A stretch of DNA of 7,104 nt, taken from NCBI GenBank assembly GCA_018830765.1, contig JAHJRJ010000271.1:1-7104 (forward strand), in the 5' to 3' direction. The position numbers were made by a program, and so were the translations under genes. Of the stretch, positions 1 to 6,687 are shown one piece after another (within the stretch, counting starts at the first letter, position 1; every line of letters starts with the position of its first letter). This DNA is from Bacteroidota bacterium. Lineage in GTDB: Bacteria; Bacteroidota; Ignavibacteria; UBA10030; BY39. The notes beneath the pieces are model-generated. The model was given only the letters and a program-made list of their open reading frames with translations, searched no databases and was not told where the DNA came from.

Positions 1-19
1 CTTATGTGTGGCTTTTTTT
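1..19 (+). terminator. possible right half of a cut intrinsic terminator
   Basis: The window opens with TGTGGC followed by a run of seven T residues. This is what the descending arm and U-tract of an intrinsic terminator look like when the ascending arm lies left of the window. No coding frame worth calling enters from the left edge: all three plus frames reach a stop by position 60. The left arm cannot be seen, so this is a guess from the T-tract alone. Confidence 0.2.
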
Positions 20-27
20 ATTAAAAT

Positions 28-55
28 TTGTTAAATTATTGGCGGATTTTATACA
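28..55 (+). promoter_or_regulatory. weak candidate sigma70-like promoter ahead of the gdhA remnant
   Basis: TTGTTA (28-33) and TATACA (50-55) are separated by 16 nt. Each matches four of six positions of the sigma70 consensus. It lies about 110 nt upstream of the remnant's start codon. In such AT-rich sequence hexamers of this quality occur by chance, so the call is weak. It would be a leftover promoter of the dead gene. Confidence 0.15.
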
Positions 56-162
56 TCAATAGCAACACGAATGAGAGGGAAATACTACTCAAGTCCCGAA
101 ATCAGTTCTTACATTCTAAAACAAAAACATATTCAGAAAATATAAAATTAAACGAGGAATTT

Positions 163-381
163 ATGTCAGAATACGTCAAAAATTTATTAGTACAAGTTAA
201 AACAAAAAACCCTGGGGAAACAGAATTTCATTAAGCAGTTGAAGAAGTTTTTGAGTCACTATCTATCGTCTTACAACAACATCCCGAATACGAGAAAGCA
301 AAAATATTAGAGCGAATGGTTGAACCCGAACGAGTCATCATGTTCAGAGTTCCTTGGATGGATGACAAAAAAGTTATTTAA
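163..381 (+). pseudogene. gdhA: NADP-specific glutamate dehydrogenase, N-terminal remnant
   Basis: This is a broken gene for the hexameric NADP-dependent glutamate dehydrogenase that aminates 2-oxoglutarate. Translation from the ATG at 163, preceded by AACGAGGA at 151-158, gives 23 codons, a TAA at 232-234, then the same frame resumes and reads on to a second TAA at 379-381. Joined across the first stop the peptide contains NPGETEFH-stop-AVEEV and then LERMVEPERVIMFRVPWMDD. This corresponds to the start of E. coli GdhA (NQTEFAQAV... LLERLVEPERVIQFRVVWVDD), as far as I recall that sequence. The first stop sits where the family has Gln, so a single CAA to TAA change explains it. Homology stops near codon 72 of an expected roughly 450, so the conserved GPYKGGLRFHP and PMGGGKGG regions and the whole nucleotide-binding domain are gone. 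The frame is open back to an ATG at 28, but that ATG lacks a ribosome binding site and the added residues look non-coding. A sequencing error could explain the first stop but not the missing 3' end. Confidence 0.85.
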
Positions 382-778
382 AGACAGGTAATAACTTTGA
401 TAAAATGTCGAAAAATTAAGAATCTAAAGCAAGATAAATTTAAATTATTGGAGATTTGAAATTTTTAATTTCCTTTTGTATTATATATTAATGATAATTG
501 AATATCAATTATCTTAGTTCATATAAAATTTTAAGGATAGAAAGTTTAAAAACTGTATCGAGCATAATATCGGCCCACATTAAGAGATACAGGATTTTAC
601 ATATAAATTTATTAAAAATTTTTACTTTCTTTTTATCAACGCCATCAGTATCTATGAATACATATTGTTCTTATTCTTAAATTTATTTTTTGTCTAGCAA
701 ATACTTATTAGTGCTACGTTGAAGTAAAATTATTTTAATAAATATTCAAACTGCAGAAATTATAAAACGGAGATTGAT
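382..778. other. AT-rich intergenic region, no convincing gene
   Basis: About 400 nt separate the gdhA remnant from the first cluster gene. I see no recognisable protein in either strand. A 60-codon frame at 498-680 begins with TTG, lacks a ribosome binding site and encodes a composition typical of translated AT-rich noise. The region must carry the promoter of the downstream cluster, but I cannot place it with confidence. TTGAAG at 719-724 is a possible -35 box, but only a poor -10 (TATTCA at 743-748) follows. It also holds the inverted repeat at 493-513 and a short TAGCA/TGCTA repeat (695-699 and 712-716). The remaining sequence of the deleted gdhA is not visible here, so the region may be replacement or fully decayed DNA. 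Confidence 0.6.
493..513. repeat. perfect inverted repeat GATAATTG-5 nt-CAATTATC, possible operator
   Basis: Two perfectly complementary 8-bp arms, GATAATTG (493-500) and CAATTATC (506-513), flank the spacer AATAT. There is no T-tract and the stem is all but GC-free, so a terminator is unlikely. The geometry suits a dimeric DNA-binding protein. The outer GATAAT...ATTATC halves resemble the classical Fur box, but the gap between them is 9 nt here and 7 nt in the classical box. It lies 265 nt upstream of the NuoE-like start, far for a simple repressor site. An iron-responsive regulator would make sense for a cluster with this many Fe-S clusters, but that is inference only. Confidence 0.35.
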
Positions 779-1243
779 ATGACTAAAGAAGAAGCATTCG
801 TCGATGAACGGGTTAAAGTTCATGGACGTTTCCTAATTCCAATATTACAGGATATTCAGAAAACATATAATTACTTGCCTGAAGAAATAATCAGGGTGGT
901 GGCTGATAAATTAGAGATGCCGTGTAGGGATGTATATGGGGTAGCAACTTTCTATCGTTCATTTAGTTTTGTTCCAAAGGGAAAGCATGTTTTGACTGTA
1001 TGCGTAGGAACAGCGTGCCATGTTAGAGGAAGCACAAGAATGGCAGATGCTTTATCCAGAGAATTAAATATACTCCCCGGTGAAACCACCGAAGACAAAA
1101 ATTTTTCGCTCGAAACAGTCAACTGTCTTGGATGTTGTGCTATTGGTCCAATTGTAGTTGCAGACGGTGAATACCATGGAGAAATGACTACACAAAAAGC
1201 TATAAAAATCGTAAAAGATAAAGAAAAGGGCACGAATGAATAA
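779..1243 (+). CDS. NuoE/HydC-like [2Fe-2S] thioredoxin-fold subunit
   Basis: This 154-residue protein is a normal-length member of the 24-kDa NADH dehydrogenase subunit family (NuoE, HoxE, HydC, StnA). An N-terminal helical part (about 10-65, with YGVATFY at 53-59) precedes a thioredoxin-like domain. The domain holds the four expected [2Fe-2S] ligands: Cys75 and Cys80 in CVGTAC, and Cys116 and Cys120 in CLGCC. Cys119 is an extra residue beside a ligand. There is no signal peptide or membrane segment, so it is cytoplasmic. In this family the subunit docks on the NuoF-like FMN subunit and gives its flavin a side electron acceptor. GGAG at 769-772, 6 nt before the ATG, supports the start. It is the first gene of the cluster and its end overlaps the next gene by 8 nt. 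Nothing else of complex I (membrane subunits, NuoBCD) is present, so it belongs to a soluble complex. Confidence 0.93.
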   Translation: MTKEEAFVDERVKVHGRFLIPILQDIQKTYNYLPEEIIRVVADKLEMPCRDVYGVATFYRSFSFVPKGKHVLTVCVGTACHVRGSTRMADALSRELNILPGETTEDKNFSLETVNCLGCCAIGPIVVADGEYHGEMTTQKAIKIVKDKEKGTNE

Positions 1244-4200
1244 AGTACAATCATTTGATGAACTTACTGGGCTACGAAATAAAGTAATAAAAAATATAGA
1301 TCCCAATAAAAAAGTAATTTCTATTTCTGCCGGGACATGTGGACAAGCAAGAGGTTCAAATAAATTAATTGAAGCTTTCCAAAAAGCCTTAGTGGGAAAT
1401 GAGAATAAAATTACACTAAAAATAACTGGCTGCCATGGATTTTGTGCTGCCGAACCGAATGTCATTATTTATCCGCAAGGTATATTCTATCAAAATCTCA
1501 AACCAGGAGATACAGCAAAAATAATCGACGGTGTACTACAAAACAAAATTATCGAAGATTTTCTATTTAGGAGTAATGGCGATAAGTTCCCTGAGATGAA
1601 AGATATACCGTTTTACAAGCATCAAATGTTAACCGTACTCCTGGCTAATTCTTTCATTGACCCCACGAGTATTGATGATTATTTATCAGTTAGTGGTTAT
1701 AGTTCTATTGAGAGTGCTTTGAAAGCGACGACAGTAGAAATCATAGAAAAAATAAAACGATCTGGTTTGCGTGGTCGGGGTGGGGCAGGATTTCCAACCG
1801 GCAAAAAATGGGAAAACACGAGAAACCAAAAGAGTGAAATCAAATATATAATTTGCAATGCTGATGAAGGCGACCCGGGTGCATATATGGATAGAAGTTT
1901 ATTGGAAGGTAATCCGCACTCTGTAATAGAAGGGATGATTATCGGTGCCTATGCAATCGGTGCAAACGAAGGATGGATTTATGTTCGTAACGAATATCCG
2001 CTTGCTGTTAAGAATGTTACGAATGCAATGAACCAGGCACGCTCACTAGGTCTGCTCGGGAAAAATATTCTTGGCTCAGGTTTCGATTTTGATATACGCA
2101 TTGTTAAAGGTGCTGGTGCTTTTGTTTGCGGTGAAGAAACAGCACTTATTCATTCTATCGAAAGTATGAGAGGAGTTCCTCGTCAGCGACCGCCTTTCCC
2201 GTCCGAAAAAGGTTTGTTCGGGAAACCAACCAATATTAATAATGTAGAAACTTGGGCTAATGTTACTAAAATTATCGAAAAAGGAGAAGATTGGTTTTCG
2301 AGTGTCGGTACAAAAACGAGCAAAGGAACAAAAATTTTCTCCATAGTCGGAAAAGTTAAAAATACGGGATTAATTGAAGTCCCGATGGGCATTACTTTAC
2401 GAAATGTTATTTATGATATTGGTGGCGGAGGATTAGATGGTAAGAAAATAAAGGCTGTTCAAACTGGTGGTCCGTCAGGCGGTTGTATACCGTCAAATCT
2501 ATTTAACTTACCTGTGGATTACGAATCACTTTCCGAAGCAGGTTCTATAATGGGTTCTGGTGGTATGATCGTAATGGATGAAGACACCTGTATGGTAGAT
2601 GTTGCTAAATATTTCACAAATTTCTTACAGGATGAATCGTGTGGCAAATGTGTTCCATGTCGTGAAGGCACACAGCGAATGTATGAAATCCTTAAAGATA
2701 TTACCGAAGGTAAAGGAACACAAGAGCAATTAGAAACCCTCGTGCAGCTTGGTAACGTAATCAAATCTACATCAATGTGCGGTTTAGGACAAACGGCAGC
2801 TAATCCGGTTTTAGGGACAATCCGTTACTTCCGTGATGAATACAATGACCACATAAATAAGAAGAAATGTTCCGCTGCTGTTTGTAAAGAAATTGTATCT
2901 TCTCCATGTCAACACACATGCCCTATCGATACGGAAGCTTCCACATATATAGCTCTAATAGCACACGGTAGGTTTGATGAAGCTCTAGAAGTAATTAAAA
3001 AAGATAATCCTCTTGCTTCTGTACTTGCGCGAGTTTGTAATCATCCTTGTGAATCGAAATGTAGGGCAAGCGAAACCGATGAACCGATTACTATTAGAAA
3101 CCTCAAAAGATTTGTTACTGATTACGGTTTGAAGAACAATCTTAAGCGCAAAGTAGAACCTGTACCCAAAAACAAATTGGGTAAAATTGCAATAATTGGA
3201 TCCGGACCAGCTGGGCTGACGTGCAGTTTTTATCTTGCTCAAAATGGTTACGAAGTAACTGTATTTGAAAAACAACCGGTTATAGGTGGGATGCTTGCTG
3301 TTGGAGTTCCTGAGTTCAGACTACCTCGTGAAATTTTGAAGACAGACCTTGAATATATTAAAAGTGCAGGAGTGGGTTTTATAACCAATAAGTCACTTGG
3401 AAAAGATTTTACGACAGATGGTTTGTTTAAACAGGGTTATAAAGCTATCTTTATCGCAACAGGTACGCATAAATCCTTAAAATTAAACGTGCCGGGCGAA
3501 GAAGCAGAGGGAGTTCTTTACGGTATGGATGTTTTAACCATCATGAATTTAGGTAAAGAAGTTAAGATTGGTAAGCGTGTCGGAGTTATCGGCGGTGGCA
3601 ATTCTGCTATTGATGCAGCTAGAACCATACTGCGTTCGGGTAAATCCGACTCTGTTACAATCTTTTATCGTAGAACAATTGCTGAAATGCCTGCCTTCGA
3701 AGAGGAAGTTATTGCTTCGCTTGAAGAAGGAATAAAAATAGAATACCTCACCGCCCCGAAGAAAATCATCAGTGAGAATGGTAAAATAAAAGCTTGCGAA
3801 TTCATTCGTATGAAATTAGGTGATATGGACGAATCCGGCAGAAGAACGCCGATTGAAATCAAGGGTTCAGAATTTATAGAAAATTTAGACACACTGGTGA
3901 TTTCAATAAGCGAACAACCAGATATATCTTACATTAGTTCAGAATCAAATCTAGCATTAACTAAAAAAGGAACACTTGATGTCGATTCGGAAACATTAGC
4001 TACAAATGTTCCTGGTATTTTCGCGGGGGGTGATATTGTCTCAGGTCCTAATACTGTGGTGGATGCGGTCGCTGCAGGAAAAATTGCTGCCGATTCGATT
4101 GATAAATATTTGAGAGGAGAAGAAATGAAGCGCGAATATAAAATAACAAGACCGTCTAGATATATCACACCGATTGAATTTTCAGACAAAGAGCTTGAAG

Positions 4201-4412
4201 AATTACTTACAGCAAAAAGAGCAGTCATGAATTACTTAACTCCCGAAGAACGGAAACATAATTTAAAAGAAGTGGAGTTGGGATTGACTGAAGAGCAAGC
4301 AGTTAAGGAAGCTAGAAGATGTCTCAGGTGTGACCTTGAAACTGAAAATGGCCGTGCATTTATTAATGAAACTAAACAAAAAACCTTAGTGACGGAGACA
4401 CAAAATGCCTGA
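1236..4412 (+). CDS. NuoF/HydB-like NADH:FMN subunit fused to a GltD/NfnB-like FAD-NAD(P) oxidoreductase
   Basis: This 1058-residue fusion reads, in order: (a) residues 25-100, a thioredoxin-like ferredoxin domain with Cys35, Cys66 and Cys70, where the usual first Cys is replaced by Ser; (b) about 125-540, a NuoF-type NADH/FMN domain with GRGGAGFPTGKKW (180-192) and NADEGDPGAYMDR (208-220), then ESCGKCVPC with Cys469, 472 and 475 plus Cys515 as ligands of the N3-type [4Fe-4S] cluster; (c) a linker with Cys545 and Cys550; (d) about 555-960, a GltD-like part with Cys558, Cys562, Cys601, Cys605 and Cys609, the FAD motif GSGPAG (655-660), the dinucleotide motif GGGNSA (786-791), YRR (811-813), which in this family goes with NADPH binding, and the C-terminal FAD motif GIFAGGD (927-933); (e) a tail with Cys1029 and Cys1032 in RRCLRCDL. 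HydB-type proteins normally end in a two-cluster ferredoxin domain; here the GltD-like part takes that place. The likely role is exchange of electrons between NADH, NADP(H) and partner subunits. The start at 1236 follows AAAAGGG (1224-1230). The gene overlaps both neighbours by 8 nt. The domain calls are secure; the net reaction is inferred. Confidence 0.93.
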   Translation: MNKVQSFDELTGLRNKVIKNIDPNKKVISISAGTCGQARGSNKLIEAFQKALVGNENKITLKITGCHGFCAAEPNVIIYPQGIFYQNLKPGDTAKIIDGVLQNKIIEDFLFRSNGDKFPEMKDIPFYKHQMLTVLLANSFIDPTSIDDYLSVSGYSSIESALKATTVEIIEKIKRSGLRGRGGAGFPTGKKWENTRNQKSEIKYIICNADEGDPGAYMDRSLLEGNPHSVIEGMIIGAYAIGANEGWIYVRNEYPLAVKNVTNAMNQARSLGLLGKNILGSGFDFDIRIVKGAGAFVCGEETALIHSIESMRGVPRQRPPFPSEKGLFGKPTNINNVETWANVTKIIEKGEDWFSSVGTKTSKGTKIFSIVGKVKNTGLIEVPMGITLRNVIYDIGGGGLDGKKIKAVQTGGPSGGCIPSNLFNLPVDYESLSEAGSIMGSGGMIVMDEDTCMVDVAKYFTNFLQDESCGKCVPCREGTQRMYEILKDITEGKGTQEQLETLVQLGNVIKSTSMCGLGQTAANPVLGTIRYFRDEYNDHINKKKCSAAVCKEIVSSPCQHTCPIDTEASTYIALIAHGRFDEALEVIKKDNPLASVLARVCNHPCESKCRASETDEPITIRNLKRFVTDYGLKNNLKRKVEPVPKNKLGKIAIIGSGPAGLTCSFYLAQNGYEVTVFEKQPVIGGMLAVGVPEFRLPREILKTDLEYIKSAGVGFITNKSLGKDFTTDGLFKQGYKAIFIATGTHKSLKLNVPGEEAEGVLYGMDVLTIMNLGKEVKIGKRVGVIGGGNSAIDAARTILRSGKSDSVTIFYRRTIAEMPAFEEEVIASLEEGIKIEYLTAPKKIISENGKIKACEFIRMKLGDMDESGRRTPIEIKGSEFIENLDTLVISISEQPDISYISSESNLALTKKGTLDVDSETLATNVPGIFAGGDIVSGPNTVVDAVAAGKIAADSIDKYLRGEEMKREYKITRPSRYITPIEFSDKELEELLTAKRAVMNYLTPEERKHNLKEVELGLTEEQAVKEARRCLRCDLETENGRAFINETKQKTLVTETQNA

Positions 4413-5097
4413 TATTAAAATTGATGGAATTTTAATTGATGCTCCAAGAGATTGGACAATACTCGATGCTGCCAGGTTTTTAGGATTAGAAATTCCAACA
4501 CTCTGTCATCACGACGGACTATCGGAATGGGGTGGTTGCCGACTGTGCATCGTAGAAATTGGAGACAAATTAAATCCAATAATAGTAACTTCTTGTACCT
4601 ACCCGGTTCAGGAAGGTTTGGTGGTCCGGACTGCAACTAAAAAAATTATAGAAACCCGTAAGGTAATACTCGAACTTCTTATTGCCCAATGTCCAACTTC
4701 CAAAACACTACAGGACTTGGCGGCGAAGATGGGTTTAACCCGTGTTCGATTCAAACCAAAGTGGGAGGATTGCATTTATTGCGGACTCTGCGTCCGTATG
4801 TGTGAAGAACAGATGATGGCATCTGCGATAGGTTTTGTTGATAGAGGAAATAAGTTACGCATAAATACACCTTTCAATAAGACATCGGAAATCTGCCGTA
4901 GATGCGGTGGATGTATTTATATCTGTCCGGTATGTATGGCAAGATGTGAAGGCGTTAAACCTGAAGATGTAATTTGCGGGAGATGTCAAAATTCTTTACA
5001 ACCCACGTGTATAGAGTTCTATGATAATTACACATGCTGGGAAGGTTTAAAAGGCGATTGCGGCACTTGTGTTAAAGAAAAAACAGAAATAAAATAA
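4405..5097 (+). CDS. NuoG/HoxU-like Fe-S subunit with Cys-rich C-terminal tail
   Basis: This 230-residue protein corresponds to the N-terminal part of NuoG, HydA or HoxU and has no catalytic (molybdopterin or H-cluster) domain. It starts with a plant-type ferredoxin fold whose [2Fe-2S] ligands are Cys34, Cys45, Cys48 and Cys64. At 91-110, where NuoG has its His/Cys-ligated [4Fe-4S] motif, only Cys96 remains, so that cluster is probably absent. A two-cluster ferredoxin domain follows, with Cys123-126-129-133 and Cys164-167-170-174. The last 55 residues hold eight more Cys (177, 181, 191, 194, 202, 211, 219, 222), including two CxxC pairs, suggesting a further metal site of unknown type. The likely role is to carry electrons between the NuoE/NuoF-like flavin module and a partner, perhaps ferredoxin or the glutamate synthase subunit. 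GGAG at 4394-4397, 7 nt before the ATG, supports the start. It overlaps the previous gene by 8 nt, which suggests coupled translation. Confidence 0.9.
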   Translation: MPDIKIDGILIDAPRDWTILDAARFLGLEIPTLCHHDGLSEWGGCRLCIVEIGDKLNPIIVTSCTYPVQEGLVVRTATKKIIETRKVILELLIAQCPTSKTLQDLAAKMGLTRVRFKPKWEDCIYCGLCVRMCEEQMMASAIGFVDRGNKLRINTPFNKTSEICRRCGGCIYICPVCMARCEGVKPEDVICGRCQNSLQPTCIEFYDNYTCWEGLKGDCGTCVKEKTEIK

Positions 5098-5109
5098 AGG
5101 AGAATAAAA

Positions 5110-6687
5110 ATGAGTTTTACAAAAATCAATGCAACAGCTTCAACATTAACAAAAAATAGAACTGAAGGTTCTATAGTTCCGATTAGTGGAATGTGCGTTA
5201 CCTGTGTAGATGGATGTATTGGAATGTGTGAAATTGGTAAATCTGCATACCGAGGAGTAGAAACTATATATCCACAACCATTCGGTATTATCAGTTCTGC
5301 AAGTGAAAAGAACTATCCTGTAGATCTTTCACACTTTACAATATTAGGTTCTTGTGTCGGCGCACACGGCATCGCTGCTGATCCAGATAAGGCAATCTTT
5401 ACAAACGTAAATTTAGAACAAAGCATCGGACACGACAAAGGTATAAAATTAAAATTACCATTTGTGATTCCGGGATTAGGTTCAACCGCTATTGCAAAAA
5501 ACAACTGGGAAGGGCTCGCTATTGGTGCGGCAATTTCAGGAATGATTGTTACAATAGGTGAAAATATTTGTGGGATGGATCCCAAGAGCGAAATGAAAAA
5601 TGGACGAATTTTTCGTTCACCCGAAATGGAAAAGCGAGTGAACCTATTTAAAAACTGGCAGCAAGATGGTTATGGAACGATTGTCGTTCAAACAAACGTT
5701 GAAGATACTCGTATTGGAGTACATGAATATGTGATAGAAAAACTTGGGGTTCAAGTGGCTGAACTAAAATGGGGACAAGGGGCAAAAGATATTGGTGGTG
5801 AAGTAAAGATTAAAGACTTAAAACACGCTCAGATGCTTAAGGATAGAGGGTATATAGTTTTACCCGATCCATATGACCCAGATATAATTAAGGCATTCGA
5901 ACAACGTATATTTCATGAATTCGAGCGTCATTCTCGCATAGGAATGGTAGAAATGGAAAGTTTTATTAAACGAGCCGAAGAGCTGCGTAAAGCAGGCGCA
6001 AAATATGTATTTCTAAAAACTGGCGCATATAGACCACGCGATCTTGCATTAGCAGTTAAATGTGCTTCAGAGGCAAAGATAGATCTCCTAACAGTCGATG
6101 GTGCCGGTGGTGGAACTGCTATGAGTCCATGGCGTATGATGTGCGAGTGGGGTGTTCCCGGCGTTGAATTGTGGTCTCTACTTTATCAATATTTGGAAAA
6201 GATGAATAAAAAAGGAAAACATATTCCCGATGTTGCATTGGCCGGTGGATTTATTCTTGAAGATCAAATCTTCAAGGGATTCGCTTTAGGTGCACCGTAC
6301 GTGAAGTTAATTGGAATGGCGAGAGGACCACTTGCTGCTGCTATGGTTGGTAAAAATATCGGTAAGAGAATTGAAGAAGAATCTATTCCTGTGTACGTTG
6401 AGAGATTTGGTAATTCGATTGAAGAAATATTTATTACAGCGCCAGAACTTAAACGTAAGTATGGTGAAGATTTCGAAAAATTACCACCCGGTGCTATTGG
6501 ACTCTATACGTATATGAAAAGAATTGAACAAGGTCTAAAGCAATTAATGTGTGGTTCTCGAAAATTTGCACTCAAATATTTTACACGAGACGATATTGCT
6601 GCATTAACTCAAGAGGCAGCAAATATAAGCGGAATTCCGTATATTATGGACGCCGATAGAGAAGAGGCTGAGAAACTGTTAAATTAA
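5110..6687 (+). CDS. FMN-binding glutamate synthase domain protein (GltB2-type, no glutaminase)
   Basis: This 525-residue protein is the synthase half of glutamate synthase, a TIM barrel that binds FMN and turns 2-oxoglutarate plus ammonia and two electrons into glutamate. Recognisable pieces are KWGQGAKDIGGEVK (220-233), VDGAGGGTAMSP (329-340) and ALAGGF with the following LGAPYVKL (376-400). The N-terminal class II glutaminase domain of bacterial GltB and its catalytic Cys are absent. The C-terminal GXGXG domain is absent too. The [3Fe-4S] motif of GltB (CHLNTCPVG-like) is also missing: around Cys481 the sequence reads MCGSRKFALKYFTRDD. Instead the N terminus has Cys29, Cys32, Cys36 and Cys40 (CxxCxxxCxxxC), a likely [4Fe-4S] site. 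AAAGGAG at 5096-5102, 7 nt before the ATG, fixes the start. Its position 12 nt after the ferredoxin subunit suggests it receives electrons from the upstream subunits, perhaps through the GltD-like domain. The true product could differ from glutamate, since the family has uncharacterised members. Confidence 0.9.
   Translation: MSFTKINATASTLTKNRTEGSIVPISGMCVTCVDGCIGMCEIGKSAYRGVETIYPQPFGIISSASEKNYPVDLSHFTILGSCVGAHGIAADPDKAIFTNVNLEQSIGHDKGIKLKLPFVIPGLGSTAIAKNNWEGLAIGAAISGMIVTIGENICGMDPKSEMKNGRIFRSPEMEKRVNLFKNWQQDGYGTIVVQTNVEDTRIGVHEYVIEKLGVQVAELKWGQGAKDIGGEVKIKDLKHAQMLKDRGYIVLPDPYDPDIIKAFEQRIFHEFERHSRIGMVEMESFIKRAEELRKAGAKYVFLKTGAYRPRDLALAVKCASEAKIDLLTVDGAGGGTAMSPWRMMCEWGVPGVELWSLLYQYLEKMNKKGKHIPDVALAGGFILEDQIFKGFALGAPYVKLIGMARGPLAAAMVGKNIGKRIEEESIPVYVERFGNSIEEIFITAPELKRKYGEDFEKLPPGAIGLYTYMKRIEQGLKQLMCGSRKFALKYFTRDDIAALTQEAANISGIPYIMDADREEAEKLLN

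Noticed and set aside
28..162. In-frame 5' extension of the gdhA remnant from an ATG at 28
   Set aside because: There is no ribosome binding site before 28, the residues do not resemble a GDH N terminus, and a good site (AACGAGGA) precedes the ATG at 163.
514..674. Minus-strand open stretch of about 50 codons across the gap
   Set aside because: It lacks a credible start and ribosome binding site, and its lysine/isoleucine-rich peptide looks like translated AT-rich noise.
498..680. 60-codon plus-strand frame in the gap
   Set aside because: It has a TTG start inside the inverted repeat, no ribosome binding site, AT-driven residue composition and no recognisable motif.
695..716. TAGCA...TGCTA inverted repeat as an operator
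   Set aside because: Only 5-bp arms with a 12-nt spacer, expected by chance in 400 nt of AT-rich sequence.
952..1465. Minus-strand frames of 100 and 133 codons opposite the NuoE/NuoF junction
   Set aside because: They lie antisense to well-supported coding sequence and show no family motif; they are shadows of the real genes.
4452..4640. Plus-strand 62-codon frame inside the NuoG-like gene
   Set aside because: It is an out-of-frame shadow over the [2Fe-2S] domain; the main frame holds all conserved Cys.
779..5097. Reading the first three genes as part of respiratory complex I or an [FeFe]/[NiFe] hydrogenase
   Set aside because: No NuoBCD or membrane subunit, no H-cluster motif and no hydrogenase subunits are present; the GltD-like fusion and GltB2 neighbour point to a soluble glutamate/transhydrogenase-type complex.
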